DNA of 64,000 bases from CAZCFB01 sp964511535. GTDB taxonomy: Bacteria > Myxococcota_A > Polyangia > GCA-2747355 > CAZCFB01. Location: the NCBI GenBank assembly GCA_964511535.1, contig CAZEFW010000018.1, forward strand, positions 1-64,000. Direction: 5' to 3'. Both the position numbers and the translations under genes were made by a program. Position 1 is the first letter of the stretch. Each line of letters opens with the position of its first letter. The notes under the pieces are model-generated. The model was not told where the DNA came from. It saw only the letters and a list, made by a program, of their open reading frames with translations, and made no database searches. Of this stretch, positions 15,029 to 23,602 are shown in pieces.

Positions 15029-18000
15029 GAGCTGGCCTCCTCCGGGTCGGGCGCGAAGAGCTTGCAGCGCTCGATGGTGGCGCCGGTGGTGTCCGCGCCT
15101 GTGGCCACGGCGTAGTGGGTCTCGGTCTCGAACAGGTGCGCGCCCTGCAGGTCGGCGCCGGTGAGGTCCGCGCCCAGCAGCGCCGCGTTGGCCAGGTCGG
15201 CCCCTGAGAGGTCCGCCCCGGGCAGCGCCGCGTGCCGGAGCCTGGCCCGGCACAGGCGGGCGCCGGAGAGATCCGCGCTGGCGAGGTTCGCGTCGCTCAT
15301 GTCCGCGTCCACCAGGCTGGCCCCCGAGAGGTCCGCGCCCTGGAGGTCGACCCCGCGCAGGCTGGCCATGGCCAGGTCGGCCCCGGACAGGTCCGCCCCG
15401 GTCAGGTCCGACCCGGAGGTGACGCAGAGCCGGGTGAGCGTGGCGCCGCACATGACCAGGCCAGCCCCTCCGGGCTCGACCAGGGTGACCCGCGGGGCGT
15501 TGGCCTCGCTCATGTCCATCTCCGCCTGGTCGCACCGCATAAAGAGGCAGTCGGACAGGTCCGCGCCCGACAGGTCCGCGCCCGACAGGTCGCACATAAG
15601 GAAGCTGGTGTCCGCGAGGTTCGCGCCGGACAGGTCGGCCCCGCCCAGCTTCAACTCCCGCACCATGGCGCCCGAAAACGCCGCGCCGGAGAGGTCCGCC
15701 GCCGAGAGGTCCGCGGTGTCCAGCTGCGCGCCGGACAGATCCGCCCCGGACAGGTCGGCGCTGCCCCCTCGGGCCTTGCCCAGGTTGGCCCCCGTCAGCT
15801 TTGCGCCGGACAGGTCGGCCCGGGACAGGTCTGCGTGGGCCAATACCGCGCCGGACAGGTCCGCCCCGGACAGGTCGGCCCCGGAAAGATCCGCCCCGCA
15901 CAGATCCGCGCCGGACAGGTCTGCCCCGGACAGGTCCGCCCCCGCCAGGGTATCCTTGGCCCGTTCGCCCGCCGCCGCGCCAGCCTCGCTGGTGGGGTCC
16001 ACCGTCGGGGGCACGGTGTGGGCGTTGTCCCGCAGCACCTTCTCCACCTCCGCGCCCATCTCCCCGCCGGACCGCGCCCCGCCGGCCAGGGCCAGGGCCT
16101 GATCGATCTGGGGCCGCCGGGCCTCCAGCTGCGCCAGAGCCCCTGCGAAGGGCGCCGCGGCGTCGGCACCGCCCAGGGCCTCGGCGGCCTGCAGCACCGA
16201 GGCCGCGCCCCCGCCCGGGTGCGCCGGCACCGCAGCCTCCGCCTTTGACGCGGCCAGGCGCGCGTCGTAGTCCACGCCCAGCTCCGCGGCCACATCGCGA
16301 AGGTCTGCTTGGACCCGGTCCCCCCGGGCCTCGGCGGTCTGCCGCTGTTGTTGGGCGGACGCCTCCAGGGCCTCTCCCATGGCAGCGCCCCGGGCGTGCA
16401 GCCCCCTGAGATAGGTCTGGGCCGCGGCCACGTCGGCCACGCTCCTGACCGGGGGCGGATCGGCGAGGCTGACCTGCGGCTCGGGGTTCAGGTCCAGCGC
16501 CAGCAGCTCCTCCGGCGACCCGCCCCCCGCAAGCCCCCGGCCCGGCTCCACCCGCCCCCCCCGCGCGACGGTCTGCAGCACCACCCCCCCCAGCCCCCGG
16601 TCCAGGGGCNNNNNNNNNNGCCCGGCCGGCCCCCCCCCGGCGCCCCCCCCGGGGCGGGCCCCCCCCCCCCCGCGGGGCGCGCGGGCCTGCAGCAGCTCCC
16701 GCGCCTGCGCCGTGTCCTGTCGCTGCTGCTCGGCCACGCGCGCGTCCAGGTCGACGCCCAGGCCTGCGGCCACGCTGCGCATTCGCTGCAGGGTGACGGC
16801 GCCCTGCTGCCTGGCGTCGGCCAGCGCCGGGGTCAACGCGGCCATCATCTTGCTCCTGATGGCCGGCGCCTTGCCGAACAGACCGTCGGCGGGCGGGGCA
16901 GGCTCGCCCGCGGCCCCGCCCTCCAGCGCGCTGGCCAGGGCCAGCTCCGGGTCGTCCGGGTCCAGCTCCACCCCTTCCGGCGGCGACAGGTCGTCCTGGC
17001 GGAGCATGTGCTCCATGGCGGTGTCGTCGTCCAGGCGCCGCGCCATGGCAGCGTGGTACGTCGCAGGGGCCCGGTGATGGCCGCCGCGGATCTCGTAGGC
17101 CAGCAGCAGCGTCTCCACGTCGGTGCCCATGAAGGTGCCCACCTCGGTCACGCCGCGGTGGATCACGCACCCCATCTGGATGCCCGGGAAGAGCCAGGCG
17201 GTCTCCGGCATCAGCACAACCTCGCGCCAGGGGTCGCCCCCCTTGATGGAGACGAACGCCCGGCAGATGAAGCCAGGCAGGCGCCCCTGCAGCAGGGGCT
17301 GCTCCGGGTGCATGTTGGTGATGGAGAACCGCTCGTCACCGTGGAGCCAGCCGGGCAGCTGCAGCGCCGCCGGGGCGGTGTTGTGAAACAACGGGTCGGT
17401 GTCCAGCGGCTCGGCGGGGAACACCTCCTCGGACCAGGCCAGATCGGTGGTGCCGTACAGCGCCGCCCGGTCCGGGTGCATGGGCGACAGGGGGAAGAAG
17501 CCCGCCGGCAGCCGCGGCGCCTCGGGCTGGCTCCACAGCGCGGCCGGGTCCTCCACGTTGGGCAGGGGCGATGTGCCCTGGCGGTCCGGCACGCCGTCGC
17601 CGGCGAGGTGCCCCACGCCCAGGGGGTTCGCCGGGTACTCCGGCCCGCCGTAGGCGGTCTCCGGCCCCACCCGCATGGTGGAGAACGGCGCCGCTTCGCT
17701 CACGCGCCACAGGTCCCCGGCCACGGGCAGCCAGGTGCGGTCTCCCTGCACGGCCAGGGAGCGCTTGGCCGCGCCGAGGCCCACCTGCACGGCGCAGGCG
17801 GTGGCCTGGCCGCCGGGCGGGTGGCAGTCGCCCACCACCAGCACCTCGCCCCGGGCCTTGGGCTGGCCCATGTCCAGCGGCACCTGGCCCAGCACGCCGG
17901 GCGCGGCGGCCCAGAAGTCCTGCTCGCTGTGCAGCTGTCGCGGGCTGGCGAAGGGGAACGCGGTGATGGCCCCCACCGAGAGGAAGAACTTGCCCCCCCG

Positions 18001-18051
18001 GGTGATCGGGGCGGAGATGAGCCCCAGCTTGAGCGGCTTGATGATCCGCAT
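15025..18051 (-). CDS. DUF2169 protein fused to a pentapeptide-repeat domain (contains assembly gap)
   Basis: An apparent product of about 1008 residues. Residues 1-300 are a DUF2169 domain (start LKLGLISAPITRGGKFFLSV, later AYGGPEYPANPLG and AWLFPGIQMG), a family strictly linked to type VI secretion accessory clusters. A middle part (about 370-680) is Ala/Gln-rich with two related blocks, GVDLDARVAEQQRQ and GVDYDARLAASKAE. Residues about 690-1000 are pentapeptide repeats. Ten N bases (16610-16619, residue about 478) lie in a C-rich low-complexity stretch, so the true length and frame there are uncertain. The gene is preceded by vgrG (6 bases) and followed by the second pentapeptide gene (ATGA overlap). 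If the frame is not kept across the gap, these would be two genes. Confidence 0.75.
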   Translation of the reverse strand: MRIIKPLKLGLISAPITRGGKFFLSVGAITAFPFASPRQLHSEQDFWAAAPGVLGQVPLDMGQPKARGEVLVVGDCHPPGGQATACAVQVGLGAAKRSLAVQGDRTWLPVAGDLWRVSEAAPFSTMRVGPETAYGGPEYPANPLGVGHLAGDGVPDRQGTSPLPNVEDPAALWSQPEAPRLPAGFFPLSPMHPDRAALYGTTDLAWSEEVFPAEPLDTDPLFHNTAPAALQLPGWLHGDERFSITNMHPEQPLLQGRLPGFICRAFVSIKGGDPWREVVLMPETAWLFPGIQMGCVIHRGVTEVGTFMGTDVETLLLAYEIRGGHHRAPATYHAAMARRLDDDTAMEHMLRQDDLSPPEGVELDPDDPELALASALEGGAAGEPAPPADGLFGKAPAIRSKMMAALTPALADARQQGAVTLQRMRSVAAGLGVDLDARVAEQQRQDTAQARELLQARAPRGGGGARPGGGAGGGPAGXXXXPLDRGLGGVVLQTVARGGRVEPGRGLAGGGSPEELLALDLNPEPQVSLADPPPVRSVADVAAAQTYLRGLHARGAAMGEALEASAQQQRQTAEARGDRVQADLRDVAAELGVDYDARLAASKAEAAVPAHPGGGAASVLQAAEALGGADAAAPFAGALAQLEARRPQIDQALALAGGARSGGEMGAEVEKVLRDNAHTVPPTVDPTSEAGAAAGERAKDTLAGADLSGADLSGADLCGADLSGADLSGADLSGAVLAHADLSRADLSGAKLTGANLGKARGGSADLSGADLSGAQLDTADLSAADLSGAAFSGAMVRELKLGGADLSGANLADTSFLMCDLSGADLSGADLSDCLFMRCDQAEMDMSEANAPRVTLVEPGGAGLVMCGATLTRLCVTSGSDLTGADLSGADLAMASLRGVDLQGADLSGASLVDADMSDANLASADLSGARLCRARLRHAALPGADLSGADLANAALLGADLTGADLQGAHLFETETHYAVATGADTTGATIERCKLFAPDPEEASS
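16610..16619. other. Assembly gap (10 N) in C-rich low-complexity sequence
   Basis: Ten undetermined bases flanked by runs of C and CCGG-rich sequence from about 16500 to 16685. The number 10 is probably a placeholder. Bases near the gap may also be unreliable, as the local protein sequence (Gly/Ala/Pro/Arg only) is unlike its surroundings. Confidence 0.95.
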
Positions 18052-18057
18052 GGCGCC

Positions 18058-20295
18058 CTACAGCCCCATCACCTTGGCCACGCACTTGTCGGCCACGAGC
18101 TTCTTGTCCTTCATCTCCAGCTCGGCGGTGGCGATCTTGATGCCGCACATGTCCAGCTTGAACAGGCTGAACCCGAGGGTCGCCATCTTGGCCGAGACGG
18201 AGATCCCGAGGCAGATGGTGGTGTTCATGGTCATCGGCTCGTACAGCTTCACCCCGCTGGCGAGGTTCCACTGGAGGTTGATGCCGAAGTTGTACTTGAC
18301 GGTGATCGGCGCGAGGTTGATGGAGACGAAGGCGCCCACCTTCACCGACAGCTTGAAGCCGAGGAAGATGTCGCAGTAGCCGCCGATGTTCAGCTTGAAC
18401 TCGCCGCCCACCCTGCCCTTCTCGGAGCCGCCCAGCTTGAGCCAGGACTCGTCCTTCTTGGCCACGGAGGTCACGGCGCCGCTGACCACCTCGCTGTAGT
18501 CGCCCTTTATCTTCTTCGAGACGGCGCCGTCGATCACCTCGGTGACGTTGCCCCCCACGGAGCGCTCGACATCATTCGCCACATGCTGGCGGAAGCAGTC
18601 GCCCACCTGCTGGTAGCTCTTCTCGGAGATCTGGTGCAGGTAGTCCCCGTCGAGGATCAGGTCCGCGCCGCCGCTCTTGCGGGAGCGAAGCCGCGCCACG
18701 CAGGCGGCGCCGTCGTCCACCATGGACAGCTCGGTGCCACGATCCCGCAGCAGGTTGCGATGGCTGTTCTGCACCGGCACCTTCTCCGCGCCCACCGCCG
18801 CCCCGGTGGTGACGTCCCCCTTCTTGAGCCGCTCGATGCCATCGCTGGCGGTGGCGTCCTGGGGCGCGTTGGTGGCGCTGCCGTACACCGTGCCCGTCAC
18901 CAGCGGCCGGTCAGGATCCCCCTCCATGAACTCCACCACCACCTCGTCGCCCACCCGCGGCCAGATCATCGCGCCCCGGGTCTTGCCTCTGGCGTTGCCC
19001 ATGCTCTGGGCCACCCGCACCCGCGGACAGTCGGCGTCGCCTGCGCCGTCCTGCCAGTGGAAGCGGATCTTCACCCGCCCGGCGGCGTCCAGGTCCGGCT
19101 CGCCGTCCGCGGCGGTGCCCGCGCCGACAACCGTGGCGGTCTGCACCCCGCGCACTGACGGCCGCGGCGTCACCCGGGGCGGCCTGTAGGGCGTCTTCCG
19201 GTCCACACACTCGAAGCTGTTGCCGTAGCTCAGGCTGTGGTCCGTGTAGCGGTTGTCCGGATCCGCGTTGGCGCCGCTGAAGCTGACCCCGGTCACCAGG
19301 TACTCCCGGTTCAGGTTGGAGCCCGAGGGCGCCCCGGACAGCTTGAAGGTGTAGCCCGGCTGCAGGCCCACGCAGTCGCTGACGCCGCGGTAAGTGTGCC
19401 CGGGCAGCTGCACCTCCTGCAGCCGCTGCCTGGCCAGCTCCTTCATCTGGCTCTGGGCCCTGAACCCGCCCGGGTAGTCGTACTGGCAGGGCCCGTCGGG
19501 CATGTCGGTGGGCTCTGCCAGCTTCACGCTGGCCGTGGTGGGGTTGTAATCGGCCAGGCGCACTGCGGCAGGCACCAGGCGGCGGCGCTCGGAGAAGGTG
19601 GAGACCGAGAAGGTGCCGCCCGCCGCAGGGGCGGGGTAGCCGAGGGCTGCTGGCGAGGCGGGCCTGAACTGCTCGGTGGCGTTGACCATCCTGAGCACAT
19701 GCTGGTCGCTGGCGTGCTCGAAGAAGTAGCTGACCCCGAACTCCTCCAGCAGCCTGCTGACGAAGTCGAGATCCGTCTCGCGGTACTGCACCCTGAAACC
19801 GCCCTCGTCCCTGGGCCCGCCGATCCAGCCCAGCTGCTCGCGCATGTGCGCCTTGAACCCGACGCTGTACTGCCCCTCCTTGAGCCCTGCCCCCTTGAGC
19901 ACGGCGTCCACGACCTCGTCGAGGAACTTGCCCTTGAACACCCGGCAGCTGCTGCTCAGGTAGAGCCGCCACAGCCGCGGCACCAGCAGCGCGTCGTACT
20001 CGTGCACGGTCTTGCTGTCGCTGTCGGAGAAGGTGCGCCTGTGCTCGAAGCTGGCGATGACGCCATGGATGTACCTCACATGATCGTCCGAGTACTTCAG
20101 CCGCAGGGCGACCTCCTTGTCCAGCACATCGCCCATGCGCCCGTCGCTGGCGTAGTACAGGGTGAGCCGCACCGAGAAGGGGATGTTCAACCCCTCGGCG
20201 CCCTCGAAGGCGACCACATGCATGTCGCCCCACTTGCCCTGGTCTGTCTTGCCGTGCCGTAGAAGATCCGCCGTGACCGCGCAGGTATTCGCCAT
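18058..20295 (-). CDS. vgrG: VgrG-type T6SS spike protein with hydrophobic C-terminal extension
   Basis: A 745-residue VgrG (TssI). Residues 1 to about 380 are the gp27-like base, with RETDLDFVSRLLEEFGVSYF as a clear family motif. Residues about 395-480 are the gp5 OB-fold: GRVKIRFHWQ, RVRVAQSMG, IWPRVGDEVVVEFMEGDPDR. Next comes a needle region with repeating GGNVTEVIDGAV and GDYSEVVSGAV. The last 120 residues or so are less needle-like and more hydrophobic (IFLGFKLSVKVGAFVSINLA), possibly an effector or adaptor-binding extension. ATG 20295 has AAGGGG upstream. It heads a five-gene operon. No other tss core genes (sheath, baseplate, TssM, ClpV) are in the window, so this is an orphan spike/effector island. 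Confidence 0.9.
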   Translation of the reverse strand: MANTCAVTADLLRHGKTDQGKWGDMHVVAFEGAEGLNIPFSVRLTLYYASDGRMGDVLDKEVALRLKYSDDHVRYIHGVIASFEHRRTFSDSDSKTVHEYDALLVPRLWRLYLSSSCRVFKGKFLDEVVDAVLKGAGLKEGQYSVGFKAHMREQLGWIGGPRDEGGFRVQYRETDLDFVSRLLEEFGVSYFFEHASDQHVLRMVNATEQFRPASPAALGYPAPAAGGTFSVSTFSERRRLVPAAVRLADYNPTTASVKLAEPTDMPDGPCQYDYPGGFRAQSQMKELARQRLQEVQLPGHTYRGVSDCVGLQPGYTFKLSGAPSGSNLNREYLVTGVSFSGANADPDNRYTDHSLSYGNSFECVDRKTPYRPPRVTPRPSVRGVQTATVVGAGTAADGEPDLDAAGRVKIRFHWQDGAGDADCPRVRVAQSMGNARGKTRGAMIWPRVGDEVVVEFMEGDPDRPLVTGTVYGSATNAPQDATASDGIERLKKGDVTTGAAVGAEKVPVQNSHRNLLRDRGTELSMVDDGAACVARLRSRKSGGADLILDGDYLHQISEKSYQQVGDCFRQHVANDVERSVGGNVTEVIDGAVSKKIKGDYSEVVSGAVTSVAKKDESWLKLGGSEKGRVGGEFKLNIGGYCDIFLGFKLSVKVGAFVSINLAPITVKYNFGINLQWNLASGVKLYEPMTMNTTICLGISVSAKMATLGFSLFKLDMCGIKIATAELEMKDKKLVADKCVAKVMGL

Positions 20296-20332
20296 CGTAA
20301 CCCCTTCGGTGTCAAGTCGAGGTGAGGCGCAG

Positions 20333-20362
20333 ATTGTATTCGCGCCAGGAGCGCGGCGTCCA
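20333..20362 (-). promoter_or_regulatory. Promoter of the VgrG operon
   Basis: On the minus strand TGGACG (20362-20357), 18 bases, TACAAT (20338-20333), about 37 bases before ATG 20295. The hexamers and spacing are identical to those before the TPR-glycosyltransferase gene. Confidence 0.5.
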
Positions 20363-20390
20363 CCCGCATGTGGGATCTGGATCCCGACGG

Positions 20391-20418
20391 GTGACACGCC
20401 GCGGGGGAGGACTATACT
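20391..20418 (+). promoter_or_regulatory. Sigma70-like promoter for the small ORF and nucleotidase
   Basis: GTGACA (20391-20396), 16 bases, TATACT (20413-20418). The start codon TTG 20447 lies 28 bases further on with GGAAGGAAAG before it. It is back-to-back with the VgrG promoter. Confidence 0.55.
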
Positions 20419-20446
20419 TGGGGCACTGAACCGGAAGGAAAGACCC

Positions 20447-20818
20447 TTGAGCACCGAACCTCCCATCGCCGGTGGTGGCGCCGTCCTGAGGCGGGACCTG
20501 CTGGCCCTGCGCCCGCACCCGGATCCCGCCCGCCTGGACGACGCCGACGTGCGCCGGCTGCTGCGATCGCAAGCGCCGGCGCCCCTGGCACCCCGGGCAG
20601 CCGCGGCCCCGCCGGTGGAGCGCCCCGTCGCTGACGCCGACTTGGCCCGGGCGCTCCCGCCGCCCCCGGCGCCGCTCCCCGAAGCGGAGCCGGTCGCCGC
20701 GCCTGCGAAGCCGGGAGCGCCGACGCTCACCGCTGCAAACCCTGACGCCCTCGCTTCATCGCTGGAGCGCGCCGCCCGGCAGGGGGACGACCTGGTCGCG
20801 CTTGACGCGGACGACTGA
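20447..20818 (+). CDS. Small Ala/Pro-rich protein of unknown function
   Basis: A 123-residue protein with no recognised family. The first 45 residues (LRRDLLALRPHPDPARLDDA) look helical. The centre is rich in Pro and Ala (LPPPPAPLPEAEPVAAP) and probably unstructured. The end (LASSLERAARQGDDLVALDADD) is acidic. The TTG start is chosen because GGAAGG lies 10 bases upstream and a promoter lies before that. There is no signal peptide. The HAD nucleotidase gene follows after 29 bases and may be co-transcribed. It is divergent from the VgrG operon, so a small T6SS-linked regulator or adaptor is possible but unproven. Confidence 0.5.
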   Translation: MSTEPPIAGGGAVLRRDLLALRPHPDPARLDDADVRRLLRSQAPAPLAPRAAAAPPVERPVADADLARALPPPPAPLPEAEPVAAPAKPGAPTLTAANPDALASSLERAARQGDDLVALDADD

Positions 20819-20847
20819 GACCCACCACCCCGACCACAACCAGGAGC

Positions 20848-22287
20848 ATGACCATGGGCCGCACCGCCCCTCCTTTCCCGCCCGAGCGGGATCTCTTCTG
20901 CAACCGCACGCTGAACCTGCGCGCCATCGAGGCCATCGGCTACGACATGGACTACACGCTGATCCACTACCAGGAGGCAGAGTGGGAGCTGTGCGCGTAC
21001 CAGCACCTGCAGCGCAAGCTGGCAGACCGCGGCTGGCCGGTGCAGGACCTCGCCTTCAACGCCGAGATGATGGAGCGCGGCCTGGTGCTGGACGTTGAGC
21101 TGGGCAACATCCTGGAGGCCAACCGGTTCGGGTTCGTCAAGCAGGCGCGCCACGGCACCGCCTCCATGGACTACCGCGAGGTGCGCAAGGTGTACGCCCG
21201 CGCCATGGTGGACCTCGACTCGGACCGGTTCTTCTTCCTCACCACCCTGTTCTCCCTCTCCGAGGGGTGCATGTACGCTCAGCTGGTGGACCTGCTGGAC
21301 GCCGGCGAGCTGGAGGGCGTGCTCGGCTACACCGACCTGCACCGCGCCGTGCGCCGCAGCCTGGACGAGGCGCACATGGAGGGCGAGCTCAAGGCCGACA
21401 TCCTGGCGGATCCCGACCGGTACGTGGTGCTCGATCCCGAGGCGCCCCTGGCCCTGCTGGACCAGAAAAGAGCCGGCAAGCGCCTGCTGCTCATCACAAA
21501 CAGCGAGTGGTCGTATACCAGGGCGATGATGGCCTACGCCTACGACCGGTACCTGCCCGACGGCATGACCTGGCGGGACCTGTTCGAGCTGGTGGTGGTC
21601 TCATCGCGCAAGCCGTCGTTCTTCTCGGGACGCGCCGAGCTGCTCGAGGTGGTGGGCGACGGCGACCTGCTGCGGCCCACCCTGGGTGAGATGAAAGAGG
21701 GCGGCGTGTACCACGGGGGCAACGCGGCCCAGGTGGAGCGCCACCTGGGGCTCAGCGGCGACAAGATTTTGTACGTGGGGGATCATGTGTTTGGCGATGT
21801 GCAGGCCTCCAAGAGCGTGCTGCGGTGGCGCACGGCCCTGGTCCTGCGGGAGCTGGAGCGGGAGATCCGCGCCAACCTGGAGGTGGCACGGCAACAGCAA
21901 GAGCTGCGCCGGCTCATGGACAGGAAAGAGGTGCTCGAGGTGGAGCAGTGCCAGCTGCGCCTGGAGCGCATGCGGGCGAAGGGTAAGCCGTACGGCCCGA
22001 AGCCTGCCACGCCGCGGGCCGAGCGCGAGGCCCGCCAAAAACAGCTGCGGGGGGAGGTGGAGGCGCTGGACGCCCGCATCGCGCCGCTGGCCGCCGCCTC
22101 CTCACGGGTGGCCAACCCGCTGTGGGGGCCGCTCATGCGGGCGGGCAACGACAAGAGCCTGCTCACCTGGGCGGTGGAGCGGTCCGCAGACATCTACACC
22201 AGCAGGGTGTCCAACTTCCTGTTCCGGACGCCCTTCGCCTACCTGCGCTCACCGAGGGGCAGCATGCCCCACGACCCGGGGCCCTAG
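20848..22287 (+). CDS. HAD-IG family 5'-nucleotidase
   Basis: A 479-residue cytoplasmic phosphatase of the cytosolic purine 5'-nucleotidase type. The catalytic motif DMDYT has Asp33 (nucleophile) and Asp35. Motif II is LLLITNSEWSY near residue 215. Late motifs are KPSFFSGR and YVGDHVFGDV near 312 with the metal-binding Asp residues. A helical region (about 330-415, rich in Glu/Arg/Leu) follows, then TYTSRVSNFLFRTPFAY-like sequence at the end, typical of this family. It hydrolyses nucleoside monophosphates, probably IMP/GMP-type. ATG 20848 has AGGAG 5 bases upstream. Its stop overlaps the end of the convergent membrane protein gene by 4 bases. Confidence 0.85.
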   Translation: MTMGRTAPPFPPERDLFCNRTLNLRAIEAIGYDMDYTLIHYQEAEWELCAYQHLQRKLADRGWPVQDLAFNAEMMERGLVLDVELGNILEANRFGFVKQARHGTASMDYREVRKVYARAMVDLDSDRFFFLTTLFSLSEGCMYAQLVDLLDAGELEGVLGYTDLHRAVRRSLDEAHMEGELKADILADPDRYVVLDPEAPLALLDQKRAGKRLLLITNSEWSYTRAMMAYAYDRYLPDGMTWRDLFELVVVSSRKPSFFSGRAELLEVVGDGDLLRPTLGEMKEGGVYHGGNAAQVERHLGLSGDKILYVGDHVFGDVQASKSVLRWRTALVLRELEREIRANLEVARQQQELRRLMDRKEVLEVEQCQLRLERMRAKGKPYGPKPATPRAEREARQKQLRGEVEALDARIAPLAAASSRVANPLWGPLMRAGNDKSLLTWAVERSADIYTSRVSNFLFRTPFAYLRSPRGSMPHDPGP

Positions 22288-23549
22288 GCCCGGACCGCCC
22301 CTCCCCGCCTCACCAGGACCGCCGCCACGCGGTAAGTGACCGGCACCAGCGACAGCAGCCCGATCCAGACCACCGTGGGCCATGCCCCCACCACGGCCTG
22401 GCGCATGTGCACATCCGCCAGGTACTGAACCTTCTGGACCCAGATCTCGTGGCTCCAGATCCAGCGCGCCAGGGCGACGCTGAGCAGGTAGCCCGCGGCG
22501 GTGAGCAACAGGAACAGCTGGTGCAAGCCCGAGATGAGGCCAGCCGGATCACGCCGCCTGAGCATGCCCACGGCCGCGCCCCCCATGATCAGCAGGAAGC
22601 CCACCATCGACTGGTCAGCCAGGATCCCGATGCGGTTGACCAGCCCCCGAGGATCCACCTCCCAGGGCGGCACGATGCGCGGCATGGTCGCCGCCGCCAT
22701 GGTCAGCAGGCCCACGAGCAGGCTGAGGCAGATGAGCCGCCCCTGCCGCTGGGTGAGCAGCCGCCGGGTGGCGGGCACCAGCAAGGCCAGGGCGTTGAGG
22801 CCAACGGCGCCGCAGGAGAGGATGAACGCGGCCTTCATGTCGCTGTTGGCCGGATCGCCCAGCGCCTCTTCGTACAGCAGGAACAGGGCGGCGGGCAGGT
22901 AGATGATCACGCCCAGCAGGGCGAGGCGCCCGGTGTCTTCGCTCACCGCGCGCTGACGATGCCACACCGTCCAGCAGGTGGCGAAGGCCGCGGGGTAGAG
23001 CAGCAGCCGCAGCCAGTGCCCGGGGGTGAAGTTGTCGTGGGTCACCAGGGCGAAGGCCAGGGTCACGCCGCCCACCAGCAGCGTGACCAGGCGCCAGGCG
23101 AGGTGGGGGCGCATGGCCCAGCGGGATGGCGGGTGCTTCCTGAGGGTCACCAGCGCGGTCAGGCATACGGCCACCAGACAGCACAGGCGCGCCAGGGCGA
23201 TGAGCCAGGAGAGCCGGGTCGTGCCACCCAGAGCCACGAACAGGATCCGCAAGCCGAGGTTGCCTGCGCAGAGCCAGGCGGCCACCTCCGCCAGGGGCCA
23301 GCCCGGCGCGCTGGCCAGCTCCTCGTCGTCGTGTACCAGCAACAGCAGCAGCGAGATGAGCGCGGCGGTTCCCACCTGATCGGCCCAGGAGCTGAGCTGT
23401 CGGACCAGCGAGAACCCGCCCGGGTTGCTCAGGTCGAGCACCCTGTTGAGGATGTCCTGCATGGCCAGCGCGGCCCCGGCGATGAGGGCGGCTGCGATGG
23501 CGGTGCCGAGGAGCAGCGCCTGGGCCCGCCGGATGGATTGCTGCGGCAC
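22284..23549 (-). CDS. Multi-pass inner membrane protein, unknown function
   Basis: A 421-residue hydrophobic protein with about ten membrane helices and short loops. The N-terminal helix (LLLGTAIAAALIAGAALAMQ) may be a signal anchor. No transporter or enzyme signature was recognised. Polar residues inside helices include HDDEE after the third helix and HEIW near the last helices. GTG 23549 is the start, with TAGGAG 11 bases upstream. It is divergent from the esterase gene; the two start codons are about 60 bases apart. Possible roles (sensor, lipid handling) cannot be chosen from sequence alone. Confidence 0.6.
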   Translation of the reverse strand: MPQQSIRRAQALLLGTAIAAALIAGAALAMQDILNRVLDLSNPGGFSLVRQLSSWADQVGTAALISLLLLLVHDDEELASAPGWPLAEVAAWLCAGNLGLRILFVALGGTTRLSWLIALARLCCLVAVCLTALVTLRKHPPSRWAMRPHLAWRLVTLLVGGVTLAFALVTHDNFTPGHWLRLLLYPAAFATCWTVWHRQRAVSEDTGRLALLGVIIYLPAALFLLYEEALGDPANSDMKAAFILSCGAVGLNALALLVPATRRLLTQRQGRLICLSLLVGLLTMAAATMPRIVPPWEVDPRGLVNRIGILADQSMVGFLLIMGGAAVGMLRRRDPAGLISGLHQLFLLLTAAGYLLSVALARWIWSHEIWVQKVQYLADVHMRQAVVGAWPTVVWIGLLSLVPVTYRVAAVLVRRGGAVRA

Positions 23550-23596
23550 CCGGTCAGTCTCCTACGGCCGGGGCCACGGGGCAATGCGCTTGCATG

Positions 23597-23602
23597 TACA
23601 AT
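23597..23602 (+). promoter_or_regulatory. Leaderless-type -10 hexamer of the esterase gene
   Basis: TACAAT ends 7 bases before GTG 23610, with no ribosome binding site. This favours GTG 23610 over ATG 23601, which overlaps the hexamer. Confidence 0.45.

Noticed and set aside
15000..16000. CRISPR-like regular 15-base repeats
   Set aside because: The repeats encode ADLSG units in frame; no unique spacers and no cas genes.
14085..16409. Plus-strand frames rich in APDRSAP and similar over the pentapeptide genes
   Set aside because: They are the opposite strand of the pentapeptide repeats; periodic DNA repeats keep them open. No start signals or families.
13955..17170. Long minus-strand frame of 1071 residues spanning both pentapeptide genes
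   Set aside because: Only its 3' third, from the ATG at 15028, is real coding sequence; the rest is the wrong frame of the DUF2169-pentapeptide gene, kept open by the 15-base repeats.
20295..21375. N-terminal extension of the VgrG frame
   Set aside because: Sequence upstream of ATG 20295 overlaps the divergent promoter region and the nucleotidase gene and shows no homology; the VgrG fold starts at MANTC.
22122..23600. Plus-strand open frame over the membrane protein gene
   Set aside because: Antisense to the real gene; only the part from 23601 on (esterase) is coding.
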